The position numbers and the translations under genes were made by a program. A DNA stretch of 64,000 nt from Mikania micrantha. Its lineage: Eukaryota > Streptophyta > Magnoliopsida > Asterales > Asteraceae. Under the pieces are notes generated by a model that was given only the letters and a program-made list of their open reading frames with translations, was not told the DNA's origin and made no database searches. Positions 36,167 through 46,949 of the stretch are shown here, piece after piece. The stretch's first letter is position 1. The number at the start of each line of letters is the position of its first letter. The stretch lies in contig CM018680.1 in NCBI GenBank assembly GCA_009363875.1, positions 73,102,272-73,166,271 of the forward strand. The letters run 5' to 3'.

Positions 36167-37558
36167 CAAGTCGAGTTTCGAATTGACTTAGTACCCGGTG
36201 CTAATCCAATTGAAAGTCTCCCTATCGTCTTGCACCTTCTGAAATGCAAGAACTTGCTAGTCAACTTCAAGAGTTATCTGATAAGGGGTTCATTCGTCCA
36301 AGTCATTCACCTTGGGGTGCACCGGTCCTTTTCGTTAAAAAGAAGGACGGGTCATTCCGAATGTGTATTGACTATTGTGAGCTCAACAAACTCACCATTA
36401 AGAACCGGTACCCATTGCCTCGTATCGATAACTTATTCGATCAACTTCAAGGATCGGTTTGGTTTTCAAAGATCGATCTACGCTCTGGTTATCATCAACT
36501 TCGGGTTCATGAAGATGACATCCCAAAGACTGATTTTTGAACTAGATATGGTCACTACAAGTTTGTGGTTATGCCTTTTGGGCTAACCAATGCACCTGCG
36601 GTTTTGATGGATCTTATGAAACGAGTGTGTAGAGCATATTTAGACAAATTTGTGATCGTATTCATTGACGATATCTTGATCTACTCCAAAAGCTAATCTA
36701 AACATGAACAACACCTTAAATTGGTTTTAGAACTCTTAAGAAAATAACAACTGTATGCCAAATTCTCTAAATGTGAATTTTGGCTTAAGGAAGTTCAATT
36801 CTTAGGACACATTGTTAATGAAAAGGGCGTTCATGTAGATCCGACAAAAATTGAAGCTGTTAAGAATTGGAGTACACCAAAGACTCCAACTGAGATTCGT
36901 TCTTTTCTCGGTCTTGCCGGTTACTATTGACGTTTTATCACAAATTTCTCAAAGATTGATGTTCCTCTCACCGCCTTGACTCATAAAGACAAGCCTTATG
37001 AATGGGGGCCAAAACAAGAAGAAGCATTCCAAATGCTAAAGCAAAAGATTTGTGATGCTCCTATCTTGACTCTTCCCGATGGAAACGATGACTTCGTGGT
37101 TTATTGTGATGCGTCAAATCAAGGTCTCGGTTGTGTTCTCATGCAATGAGGAAAGGTTATTGGTTACGCATCAAGACAATTGAAGGTTCACGAAAAGAAC
37201 TACACCACTCACGATCTTGAACTCGGTGTTGTTGTATTTGCCTTAAAGATTTGGAGGCACCATCTCTATGGCACGAAATGTGTGGTCTTCACCGATCATA
37301 AAAGCCTTCAACATATTCTTCATCAAAAAGAACTCAACATGAGGCAACGACATTGGGTCGAACTTTTAAACGATTACGATTGTGAGATTCATTATCATCC
37401 CGGAAAAGCTAACGTTGTAGCCGATGCACTTAGTCGAAAGAGTCATACTCAAGTGCATACCATTCAAATCCAATCAAATCTTCACAACCACATCTTTGAG
37501 GCTCAACAAATCTCTTTGAACCCAGGAAAATTGCATGATGAAATGTCTTGTGGTGCCG
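36167..37558 (+). pseudogene. Gypsy reverse transcriptase and RNase H, multiple stops
   Basis: The RT can be followed through IDLVPGAN, a one-base loss near 36211, NKLTIKNRYPLPRID, the active site FIDDILIYSK (from 36661), GHIVNEKGVHVDP and FLGLAGYY, then RNase H (YCDASNQGLGCVL, HKSLQHI). Stops: TGA 36538, TAA 36694, TAA 36744, TGA 36928, TGA 37147. The three TGA codons stand where CGA is expected. Arg to Cys in IDYCELN is another C-to-T change. The frame from 37180 on is open. Confidence 0.85.
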
Positions 37559-37972
37559 AACTTCAACTAGAAACCAAGTCTGATGGTTTACTTTATTTCT
37601 TGAATTGTATTTGGATTCCTAATCGAAACAATCTTCTATTGACCATCATGAACGAGGCACATAAGTTTCGTTATTCCATTCATCCTGGAGCGGACAAGAT
37701 GTATCAAGATCTTAGAGTTCTCTATTGGTGGCCCGGCATGAAAAAGGACATTGCCGAGTATGTTACTAAATGTTTGACTTGTTCTAAAGTCAAAGCCGAG
37801 CACCAACGACCTTCGGGGTTGCTTGTTCAACCTAAAATTCCCATGTGGAAGTGGGAAAACATTTCTATGGACTTCATCACAAAACTCCCAAGAACTTCTA
37901 GTGGTCATGATAGTATATGGGTGATCATTGACCGTTTGACTAAATCAGCTCAATTCTTACGATTCGCGAGAC
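37559..37972 (+). pseudogene. Gypsy integrase, N-terminal half only
   Basis: The zinc-binding HHCC part (EAHKFRYSIHPGADKMYQDL, CLTCSKVK) and the first core strand with its Asp (WENISMDFITKLP) are present and open. The frame ends within the right LTR at 37977. The remaining catalytic Asp and Glu, the C-terminal domain and any chromodomain are gone. Confidence 0.88.
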
Positions 37973-40644
37973 TGTAACATTTCATATTTATGTAATATTA
38001 AAGTCATTGATGACAAAATTCGAAGTTTCATTTTTATTAGGAATCATTAAATATACATATAAATACATAATAACAAGAAAAATTAAACATATAAATATAA
38101 TGATAATACAAATAAGCAACAATAGTAATAACACTTTTATATTTTTTTAAAGTATATATAGAAGTTTTAACAAAATATAAATAAATAAATGAATAATAAT
38201 AGTAAATAATTAGTATGTTAAAAATTTATGAAGAATGTTATAAAAAATATAATAATAAATAAATAAATAAGAATATAAGATTTTAATATTTCTTTTAAAA
38301 TGAGGGGGACCAAAAACTGCAAATCTTTGAAATTGAAAGTAGAAAAGATAAGGGGAGGGACCAGTTTTGCCATTTTCCCAAACCCACTCTCTCCCTTACC
38401 CGTTTTCTCCCCCATTCGACCCAACAATCGGTTTTCGACCCATCACAACCAATAGTGCAAATTCGGGAATTACATCAACAAATTTTAAGACATTTTCAAC
38501 AACCGAACATCATGAAACTCATAACGTAAACCAATTTATCGGATTATAGTCAAAACCGATTGAAATCGTGGCCTACATTCTCGAAACCGTTCGGGTTTGT
38601 TAAATCCTATATAGTCGAACACAAAAATCAAATTAAACCAACCCACTCCTTTTGATAAACCCGATGAAGCTTTCGGAGCGATCGAAACACATCCATAACT
38701 TTTCTAGATCGTGAAACCGAGCTCCAAAGTCAAGAGATTTCGTATTCTCGGCCATTACTCGAAAACCATCGAATCAAACACAAAGGTACACGGTTTATAT
38801 ATCAATCAACTCTTTTTAGGTCCAAAACAATAACCCTATGTTTCTAAAATCAATCGAGTTCTATATGAATCGAATTTGAGTGAGATTCGATCTAGGGCTC
38901 GTTTTGATCATTAAAAGGAATTGGGGAAATCGCAGGGATCGGTTTAAGTTTAATTAGAATGGATTGATATCATGGCTTGTAGCCTAGATCAACCAGTTAA
39001 CACTTACACCTTCAAGATTAATGGTCGTGGGTTTGATCCGGGTAGGCGCCAGGTTTGACCAGATTTTTTCTATTTCGTTTAATAATTTTTTTATTTATTA
39101 ATTGCTTTTAAATTCTGATTTCACCATAAATTTTTATAAACCTAAAACTGTTATTTTAAAAACCAGTTTAATTTTTTTTATTATATATGAATACATAAAT
39201 AAACTAAAATAGATAAATAAATAAATCAACAAATATCATAAAAAAATGTGTATTATTACAATTATTATTATTATTATTTTGTTATTACTATGATTATTAT
39301 ATTATTAATAATTATTATTACTATCTCATTATTATAGTTAATATTATTATTTGTTACTACTATTTTATTATTACTATGATTAATACTTAACATTATTATT
39401 ATTAATTATTATTACTATAATCAAAGGTATTAATATTACAATTATCATTATTACTATTAATAATATTATTAATAGTATTATTGTTATTATGACCGTTATT
39501 ATTATTTTTATTATTATTATAGTTGTTAACAAACTTATTACAAGTACTATTGGCATTATTAATAAAAGTATCATCATTATTACTATTACTATTACTATTA
39601 CTAGTACTATTACTATTATCACCATCCTTATTTTTATCTCTATTATCATTATTAATATTGTTATTATTATTATTAATAATAATATTATGGTTAGTATTAA
39701 TAGTAGTTATATTATTATGATCTCTTTAACATTATTAACTATTTTAAACAACTACGTGACTTGTATTATAAACGATTCTTATGGAACCACACTCATAAAA
39801 TGGATTGTAAACCTATGAAATACAAATACATTATGAAAATTTCATGCAAAGTCATAGTTACTTTAGTTTTGTGCGATTGAATTATAGGTTAAGCTAGATT
39901 GTGTTGGATACTATTTGGACTACCTGTTTATCATTTATTTGCAACGACTAGCTCATCACATAAGGAGAGTCTTCATAGACCCTTTTTATGCTTTATTTAT
40001 ATGGGGTGAAACATGTTATCAAAACTCTTAAACTATTTATGTGCTACAAGATTATGACATTATACATATTGAACTTTAGTTAACATTTAGCATTGATCAC
40101 CCTTAGTAACTATGATAGATCTAATTACCGGCCATTCCACTGTGTTTGATTTACCCTTCGGGGGAAGCCCGCATTGATAGTTACTAATTCAAGCATTGCG
40201 ATGCTTACCATGGTCAAACATTATTCTGTTAACATTAGTTGATCTGCTTTATTTACTAATTCAATATTGTATGTTCATTAATCTTGGTTACACATATTAA
40301 TTATGACATTTTATACACATTTTATTCAACTATTTTGGGTGTGTGCTTAAACCTGTGAAGCTCACCAACTTTATAGTTGACCTTTTCATTTAAACATGTT
40401 TTAGGTGGAAATGCTACTTAAGCCTGCAAGGAAATTAAATTTAGTTTTCGTATTATGTTTAGAATTTAAATGTTTGAATTATTATTTCCTTCTTGATGTA
40501 ATGGATGTTTTAAAGATATTTGAACTATTAAGTTTGAATTTATGGTAATGAATGATTTGAACTCATTACAATACACCCTGTGCTTTTGAACAATCTACAC
40601 TTCGTGTACGCTCCGATGATTTTGCGATTGGTTGGGGTGTTACA
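37973..40644 (+). repeat. Gypsy right LTR, 2672 bp
   Basis: It matches the left LTR over its length with scattered substitutions and indels, clearly more divergent than the copia 2 LTR pair. It ends TGTTACA followed by the duplication ATTCT. The polypurine tract expected before it is absent. Confidence 0.92.
38973..39049 (+). repeat. tRNA-like segment in the gypsy right LTR
   Basis: It is the counterpart of 31871-31948. The A-box-like part is kept (38980-38996), but the B box has become GGTTTGATCC (39030-39039), a C-to-T change at a CpG. Confidence 0.65.
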
Positions 40645-40731
40645 ATTCTTTTTTCTTTTGGTTAAAGTTTCCTCTTACAATGACCATGGCAAACTGTCCA
40701 ACCACGGGCGGGAATATTATAATTCTATACC
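40645..40731 (+). pseudogene. WAK2 exon 1, second piece
   Basis: It begins with the target duplication ATTCT, finishes the hydrophobic signal peptide, and enters the GUB_WAK domain (ANCPTTGGNIIIL), homologous to ANCPTACGNITVPYPF-type sequence of WAK1/WAK3. It is cut at 40732 by an hAT-type element. Confidence 0.75.
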
Positions 40732-42840
40732 TAGGGGTGTAAACAGGCAAAACCAATCTTAAGCTTGTTAAGGCTTGATATGTAGATAATTATGCATGTA
40801 AATAACTTATATCCTCCTTGATTTGAATCAATTTTTGTTGCAAATTCATCTATCTAGACACTTATCGAGTGTTATTTTTGAATGTAGTAGCTCCCGATAG
40901 TTGCTTGGTGATTTTTATGGAAATTCTCAAGAATTGAAGAAGATTTAGGAAGACCAGCTATGACATAACCATGTTCGACATCAACATAACCGTGTTCGAC
41001 ATCAACATAATCGTGTTCAGTTGAATTTATATCTGGAATATGAACACAACTGCGTTACTTTCGAACATAACCATGTTAGGCCTAGTTACGATTTTTATAA
41101 GCCAATTAGCCCCAATTCATGAATATCCAGCTTTTTACCCAAAACCCTAATTCTCTCAAGTCCTTTAGGCGATTTTGGGGAGAACATTGAAGATTGAATG
41201 CCAAGATTGAAGCTCAAGCATTCCGAAGAGATTTCTAACATCACACAACCCACCTTTACATGTTTTCTTGGTTTGATTCTTAGTTCTACTATGGTTTCTT
41301 CCATTTTTACAAGCTTGGTTGTGGTTTTTGTAAGCCTTATGGGCTAAACTCGTTTGTCACTTGGATTAGATGAAACTTAGAATGATTTAACAACTTGTAC
41401 ACAAATTTAGGTGTTGATTATGTTAATGTTATGACAAAGCATGATTATTCTTCAATGATTGTATGTGCTTGTGTAGTTTGATGATATATTTGACCTTGTG
41501 AATGTTAGAATCATATTATGTTGGAAAACCATATTTATTTTAGCATTTATTCATGGATTGCATATGGCTTTATGTGATTTATGGCATTTTACTAGAAATG
41601 GTGAATGATGGTTGAATATTTAGGATAATTAAACAAGTGTGCATCCTTATGCTAGTGTTTGAAAAGATCATATTATATGCTATGAATTCCTCATGTCATT
41701 GTTTATGTGTTTCTAAGATTAAGAGCTCAAGTATTTGAAATATATGATCGTGATACGATATTCATAGGTTGAGGAATTGTTATATTTTGTCTACTTTACG
41801 CATCTCGCGGTGGTTAATTTTTGTTTATCGTATTAACTTTTCAAAGATTTGTGGAATTAGATAACCCTGACGGGAGTCTAGTTCATCATTCCCATTGATA
41901 TAATTGCATCATTAAATCTTCATTGCATAACTTTAGGTGGTTATTGTGTGTTTATCATTCTAGCTTTCCAAAGAGTTATATGTTTAGATAACCCTAACGG
42001 GAGTCTTTACTACTTTTAAATACAATTTGCAGAAAATGTTTTCACCTTGATTTTGTAGTTGTTGTTATTGTGTTGCTAAGCGGATTCGAAGTCCAAGTGA
42101 TATCTCTTCTTGACTGTTTATTTTCATTCCTATCTCCTTACTTCAGTTGTTACCTTGTTAATCTTTTAGTTTAATTTAATATTTGCAAATCACTCGTTAT
42201 TGATCGGTTAGATAGTGACAGAGGTCTATTATTGGGAGGTGTTGTGTCCACGGTTCGATACTCGGTTCTTACCAAGAGCTATATTACTATGCGATAGGTA
42301 CGTTTGCCTATTGTGTGTATTTTAGTTTAAGGTGATAATCGTTTCTTTATTTAAAACCGGATTTGTGTAAAAATCTTAATTAAAAATATATACACTTTAA
42401 CACACATCAAGGCTCAAGCTCGGCGCGCTTTGATGAAATAGGGCTCGAGCTCGGCCGTTAAGAGCTTTATTTTCAAGGCTCGAAAACTCGGCTCGTTAGA
42501 AAATTTATATGCTCGAGCTCAGCTTGGCTCGTTTATTTTTATTATTTAACTTTTTTTTATTTTAATTACTAATTTAATATATATTTATAATTATACTTTT
42601 CAAATTTAACCTAAAATATATGATTTAAATATATTTATCATAATTTTATATATAAAAATAGTTAATTTTATAAACATATACTTAATATAATAAAAAAAGT
42701 TATATAAATAAAATGGTTGTTTAGGCTCGGGAGTTGGCTCGAGCTTGATATGTAAAACTCGGGTTTGGGCTCATTCAGGATCGGCTTGTTCGAGCATTTA
42801 CAGATCCGATCCCAAGTATTTCACGAGCCAGCTTGATTCG
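40732..42840. mobile_element. hAT-type element 2 with a nested solo LTR
   Basis: It starts TAGGGGTGTAAACAGG, the terminus of the family at 17558. Its second half (42410-42840) repeats the GGCTCGAGCTCGG and AT-rich core, and ends at TATTTCACGAGCC without the final dozen bases, so the right terminus and duplication are lost. The first 44 bases are separated from the rest by a 1.6 kb solo LTR. Confidence 0.78.
40776..42409. repeat. Solo LTR, 1634 bp
   Basis: The limits TGATATGT and ACACATCA form an inverted TG..CA pair, flanked by a perfect 5-bp duplication AGGCT (40771-40775 and 42410-42414). No retroelement gene lies inside. Repeats: CATAACCGTGTTCGACATCAA-like units, about 21 bp, near 40965-41030, and two AACCCTGACGGGAGTCT-like blocks (41864, 41990). 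A solo LTR results from recombination between the two LTRs of one element. Confidence 0.82.
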
Positions 42841-43576
42841 GCATTGATTGTTCCCTTGACTACACGTTTAACCTGATGTGCAACACTTCTTCTGAACCCC
42901 CCAAAAGATGTTTGTTGAAGACCTCAGAATATACAATATTTCATATGCAGATTTACGTGTCTTCAGTGAAATTTCTTACAGATGCTATAACCAAGGTGGC
43001 GTTGCAGTTGAAAGTACAAGATGGATCGACTTAATTAGCAAGGCTAGGGTACTACACTTATACTCAACAAAGAACAAGTTCACGGTCGTTGGTTGTGACG
43101 ATTATGCTTTGATTACAGGCACAAACGGAGCCTACTCTTCCAAACATATGCGGATCCAATCATGATCTTATAATAAGAACAAGAGATCTTTCTCGATCAA
43201 TCCCCTTGCCCCTCATTCTTCGAGAACCAGAAAGATCCTTCTAGTGGTTGTTTTTGACAATGTAACAAAGCACATGATGTGCCTAACAGGAAATGCTCGG
43301 GAATCAGGTGGTGTCGAACGTCTATACCAAAGGGTCTCACATATTACAATATTACACTACATTCATTAGAGAACCACTCAGATGTTTTGTCCTTCAATGA
43401 ATGTGGTTATGGCTTTCTTGTTGAGGAAGACAGTTTAGAATTTAGTGGTGTCAATGAATGTGGTTATGGCTTTCTTGTTGTGCTTGATTGGGTAATCAAA
43501 CTGGAAGGAAAGTGTGCCCATAAGGTTAATGAATACAAAGGAAATAGTTCATGCTATGATGTAGAAGGCGGCGGGC
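42841..43576 (+). pseudogene. WAK2 exon 1, third piece
   Basis: GUB_WAK sequence resumes with DCSLDYTFNLMCNTSS, continues through LYSTKNKFTVVGCDDYALITG, is interrupted by a foreign segment at about 43140-43229, then reads RKCSGI..TSIPKGLTYYNIT and LDWVIKLEGKCA. A short tandem duplication repeats NECGYGFLV. Frames change at least twice. The piece ends within the Gly-rich start of the EGF part (YDVEGGG) where another insertion begins. Confidence 0.82.
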
Positions 43577-44177
43577 AATGACGGACCTAGAAAATTTTTT
43601 TTCATGGGGGCAAACATTTTTAACTTCGTATGATTACCATTATATATATTTTTTCCTTTTAAGTTCAAGTCGGGTTGGATCCGATCAGGTCGTGTCATGT
43701 TAATAGAAGACAATCAAACAAAATTTTATAAACAAAAACATAATAAAAATACAATATATGTAAAGTCGTTCTATATAAATTTTGTTTTTTAAAATTTATC
43801 CAAAACAACGTATAGAAATCTTTTCTAAGTAACTTTTTTTCTCTGTTCAAAACAAATATAAATATCCATTGAATTTTCATCACCAATCAATCAGATTACG
43901 CAAATCTGGCATCAAGTACTATGTTAATAGATTATTAAAATTAATAATGAAGTTGTTTAAAATAGCATAGTGATGGTTTAGCATATTAAACTTAATAATG
44001 GACTTCGTTTTAAATTATTAACTGAGTATTTTTTAACTTTATTTATTAACTAAAACTTAAAATCAAAAGTTAAAGAGGGGGTGATTGTAAAATTTTATGG
44101 GAGACGAGCTAGATTTTAATATATGCATGCTACTAATTTCTTTTTTTCCAAGGTCTCTTCTCTAAGCTAAGTGGATA
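43577..44177. mobile_element. Unclassified insertion, about 600 bp, in WAK2
   Basis: The WAK2 reading is broken between YDVEGGG and the continuation GGGYR. The edges GGCGGCGGG and GGTGGCGGG could be a 9-base duplication with one mismatch, or just the Gly-codon repeat. The start (CAATGACGGACCTAGAAAATTTT..GGGGGC) resembles the edge at about 13360. No terminal inverted repeat was found and no gene. Confidence 0.5.
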
Positions 44178-44251
44178 CGCCGGTGGTGGCGGGTATCGTG
44201 AAAGCAATGAAGGTTACTAGGGTAACCCATATCTTCAGCCAGATTGCCAAG
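44178..44251 (+). pseudogene. WAK2 exon 1, last piece
   Basis: It encodes the end of the first EGF-like segment (GGGYR..GY.GNPYLQPDCQ) with a stop inside, homologous to the end of WAK1 exon 1. The splice donor is lost (CCAAG followed by AT, not GT). Confidence 0.7.
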
Positions 44252-44284
44252 ATCAGCTTCTCAAACTGTACCCAAGTTGTTGTT

Positions 44285-44640
44285 GTTTTTTTTTTTTTTT
44301 TAAATTTATTGCAAGGAAGAACACCAAAATTGATGTCAAATTTTAGCCGTTTGTTTTATGCCGCCAGCTACGTCTTAGCTTGTGCTTTGGGACACGCAAC
44401 AACTTAGCATGCACTTTTGTAGGCTTAGCCAGTGGCTTTAGCGACTTTGACCCCTCGCCTGATGTGCGAAAACCCCGTGGAATACGCAAACCCCAGCCCC
44501 ATATTAGTTTAGAACCTGAAATTAAGCTCAAGATTCCTCCCTCACTTGGTAATCCATTAAAGTGTTACCGGTAAGAATTGAACTCTGGTCTCTAAGGAAA
44601 AAGTGTCAATTCTTAACCATTATGCTAACTTTGCTGGATG
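44285..44640 (-). mobile_element. Possible tRNA-derived SINE
   Basis: On the minus strand a head near 44636-44560 has an A-box-like stretch (TTAGCATAATGGTTAAG) and a weak B box (AGTTCAATTC). About 260 bases of unrelated body follow, ending in a poly-A run (plus-strand T run at 44286-44302). This head-body-tail layout fits a SINE. No target duplication was identified. Confidence 0.45.
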
Positions 44641-45318
44641 ACCCCTGCTTTTGCTATCGGCTATAGTTTAAAATGCTTTTGGGATTGACTATGTTTTGAT
44701 GATTTACTTATTCAAAGTATCTAAATTGATGATTTTTTTTCCTTTTATCTTCATTTTGGCTTATCTAAATTTATGCACGTCATTCTCAAAAAACATTTTA
44801 AGGATTTGATCTATATACATTTATAGCTTAGTTAAGATAAGACGGATCCATGAGTCAGTGACTCTTCCGAAGCAGCTTCTTTATTCCCTTTTAGGTAAGA
44901 CTAAGGTTTATCTTCATCTTTCCTCCATACCCCGCTCAAAGTGAGATTTTACTGGGTATGTTGTATTTAGTTAAGATTAGTTGATCATTAGATCTTCATT
45001 AAAGTAATTGTTTTGACATTAAAAAACTCAAATTCAATCCCTTGATATTGGACCAGTTTCTATGATTTGATAAAATTTAGTTGCATTTTAATTTATATTT
45101 TAAAGAATCAATTAAGAGTCCAAACTTTATACTTGTTTTCCTAATTTCATATTCGTGTTAAGTTTCTCTTCCCCTGCATCATCCCAATTGTTTTCTCTTC
45201 CCCGCCATCATGTTTTCCTAAACCAAAACAAGCTCTTAGCCGAAATCAAACCAAAACCTGACTACGCACTGTATGTTTTTCTTGAATCAAACATCTATAC
45301 TTTTCGTCTTCTTATTAG

Positions 45319-45378
45319 ACATCGACGAGTGCAACGGTCAAGGAACCAACCATTGCCATGGTGTTTGCATTATTATTA
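45319..45378 (+). pseudogene. WAK2 exon 2 remnant (EGF-like)
   Basis: After an acceptor TTATTAG the frame reads DIDECNGQGTNHCHGVC, the calcium-binding EGF start matching WAK1 exon 2. Similarity is lost after about 60 bases. No kinase exon follows anywhere downstream, so WAK2 is truncated. Confidence 0.78.
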
Positions 45379-46102
45379 TAGTGATCAAATTATTGGTAAA
45401 CACTACAGCAAAATGTTGGTAATTTTAGTGTTATTAATGATTTTAGTATATTGGATTAACTTGTTATCAAGGAAATAACATTAGAAATTAAACGAGTTAG
45501 GTGACGCGGGAGTGCGGGCTCGATTTAATTCTAAATGTTATTTGTGCTTTCTAATTAATTGATTATTAATTGGTCTTTATAACTAAGTTTTGTGCTTGGT
45601 TTAATAAGTTTTATCAAGATTGGGCCAATTATGTATATATTGAAAGTATGGTTCCAATTTTAGATATTAGCACATTCCATTATCTATTTCTTGATCAAAT
45701 ATACGCATATGAATTATATGCAAGGACGGAAGTTTTATAAAAACTTCCTAGGGTTACATGGCACCATCGATGAACACACACAGAATATTATCAAATCCGA
45801 TTCAATCAACATAATATCTCTGTCTTATCTGATAAATCATTGTGAGTAACCCTCAAATAGGTTTATTTGAAAGTGATTACACGATTCAGAGATTAATCCA
45901 AGAAATTGTTTGAGATGATTCATTGAAGTTCCAGGTTTGAATTCTATTTGATGATTTCTGTTTACTTGTTAAATTGAATGATTCCAGAAGATTATATCTA
46001 ACACAGATAAACCTATAAAACCCTTAATTTGGAAACTGGAAAACATTCACGAATCAAGATGTTGATTTGGGACTGTGCAAATCGATAATGTTGAAAACAA
46101 AA
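45379..46102. other. Unassigned sequence with a possible CACTA terminus
   Basis: CACTACAGCAAAA at 45401 has the form of a CACTA end facing right and could be the 3' terminus of CACTA 2, but the subterminal motif seen at 60.0-60.4 kb is absent here. The rest is AT-rich with a TATA-like TTTATAAAAAC near 45733. No gene is supported. Confidence 0.35.
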
Positions 46103-46797
46103 GCTTGACACTTTAACCTTATTAAAGATAGTCTAACCTTATTTTGACCTGTTTAAACTAAAGTTTAACATTTTAACCTTGTTATAGCTAGTTTGACTTA
46201 TTTTGACCAATTAACTCACAACTTTGACACTTTAACCTTATTAAAGCTTGTTTAAGTTATTTTGACCCGTTTAAAACAAAAGCTTGACACTTTAACCTTA
46301 TTAAAGCTAGTTTGAGTTATTTTGACCAATTAACACACAATTTTGACACTTAACCTTATTAAATCAAGTTTAAGTTATTTTGACCCATTTAAGCACAACT
46401 TTCACACTTTAACCTTATTATAGATAGTTTAAGTTATTTTGACCCGTTTAAACTAAAGTTTGACATTTTAACCTTGTTATAGCTAGTTTGACTTATTTTT
46501 ACCAATTAACACACAACTTTGACACTTTAACCTTATTAAAGATAGTCTAACCTTATTTTGACCCGTTTAAACTAAAGTTTGACATTTTAACCTTTTATAG
46601 CTAGTTTGACATATTTTGACCAATTAACTCACAACTTTGACACTTGAACCTTATTAAAGCTTGTTTAAGTTATTTTGACCCGTTTAAAACAAAATTTTGA
46701 CACTTTAACCTCATTAAAGCTAGTTTGAGTTATTTTGACCAATTAACACACAACTTTGACACTTTAACCTTATTAAACCTAGTTTGGGTTAAAATTT
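46103..46797. repeat. Tandem array of about twelve 59-bp units
   Basis: Each unit follows TTTGACACTTTAACCTTATTAAAG..AGTTTGAGTTATTTTGACC. The tails mostly alternate between CGTTTAAACTAAA and AATTAACACACAAC forms, and units 1-4 reappear as units 8-11, giving a higher-order period of seven units (about 410 bp). It adjoins the 3' side of CACTA 2. Non-coding. Confidence 0.88.
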
Positions 46798-46949
46798 CAA
46801 TGTAAGCATAAACAATATTTCCTAAAATGCCTAAATGCACACAAAGACAAGGTATGGCTCTCCTTGTTAATCAAAGTCAATTACTGATACGTCTAACCCA
46901 GCCAGAAATGCCTAAGATGCAATAACAAAGTCATAAAAACCAAAGTTTT

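Larger units (their letters stand above)
30869..40644 (+). mobile_element. Gypsy LTR retrotransposon, 9.8 kb, inserted in the WAK2 signal peptide
   Basis: A perfect 5-bp duplication ATTCT flanks it (30864-30868 and 40645-40649). LTRs of 2621 and 2672 bp begin TGTAACA and end TGTTACA. A tRNA-Met primer binding site follows the left LTR. The internal order gag-protease-RT-RNase H-integrase defines Ty3/gypsy; sequence style and LTR length suggest the Tekay/Del chromovirus lineage, but the chromodomain region is missing. The integrase runs straight into the right LTR at 37973, so the 3' internal part and polypurine tract are deleted. Many stops make it non-autonomous. Confidence 0.93.

Noticed and set aside
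45155..45478. Frame containing DQIIGKHYS, recalling the kinase start EKIIGKGAYG
   Set aside because: Only about 13 bases agree and no kinase sequence follows, so it is probably chance and not a WAK2 exon 2-kinase fusion.
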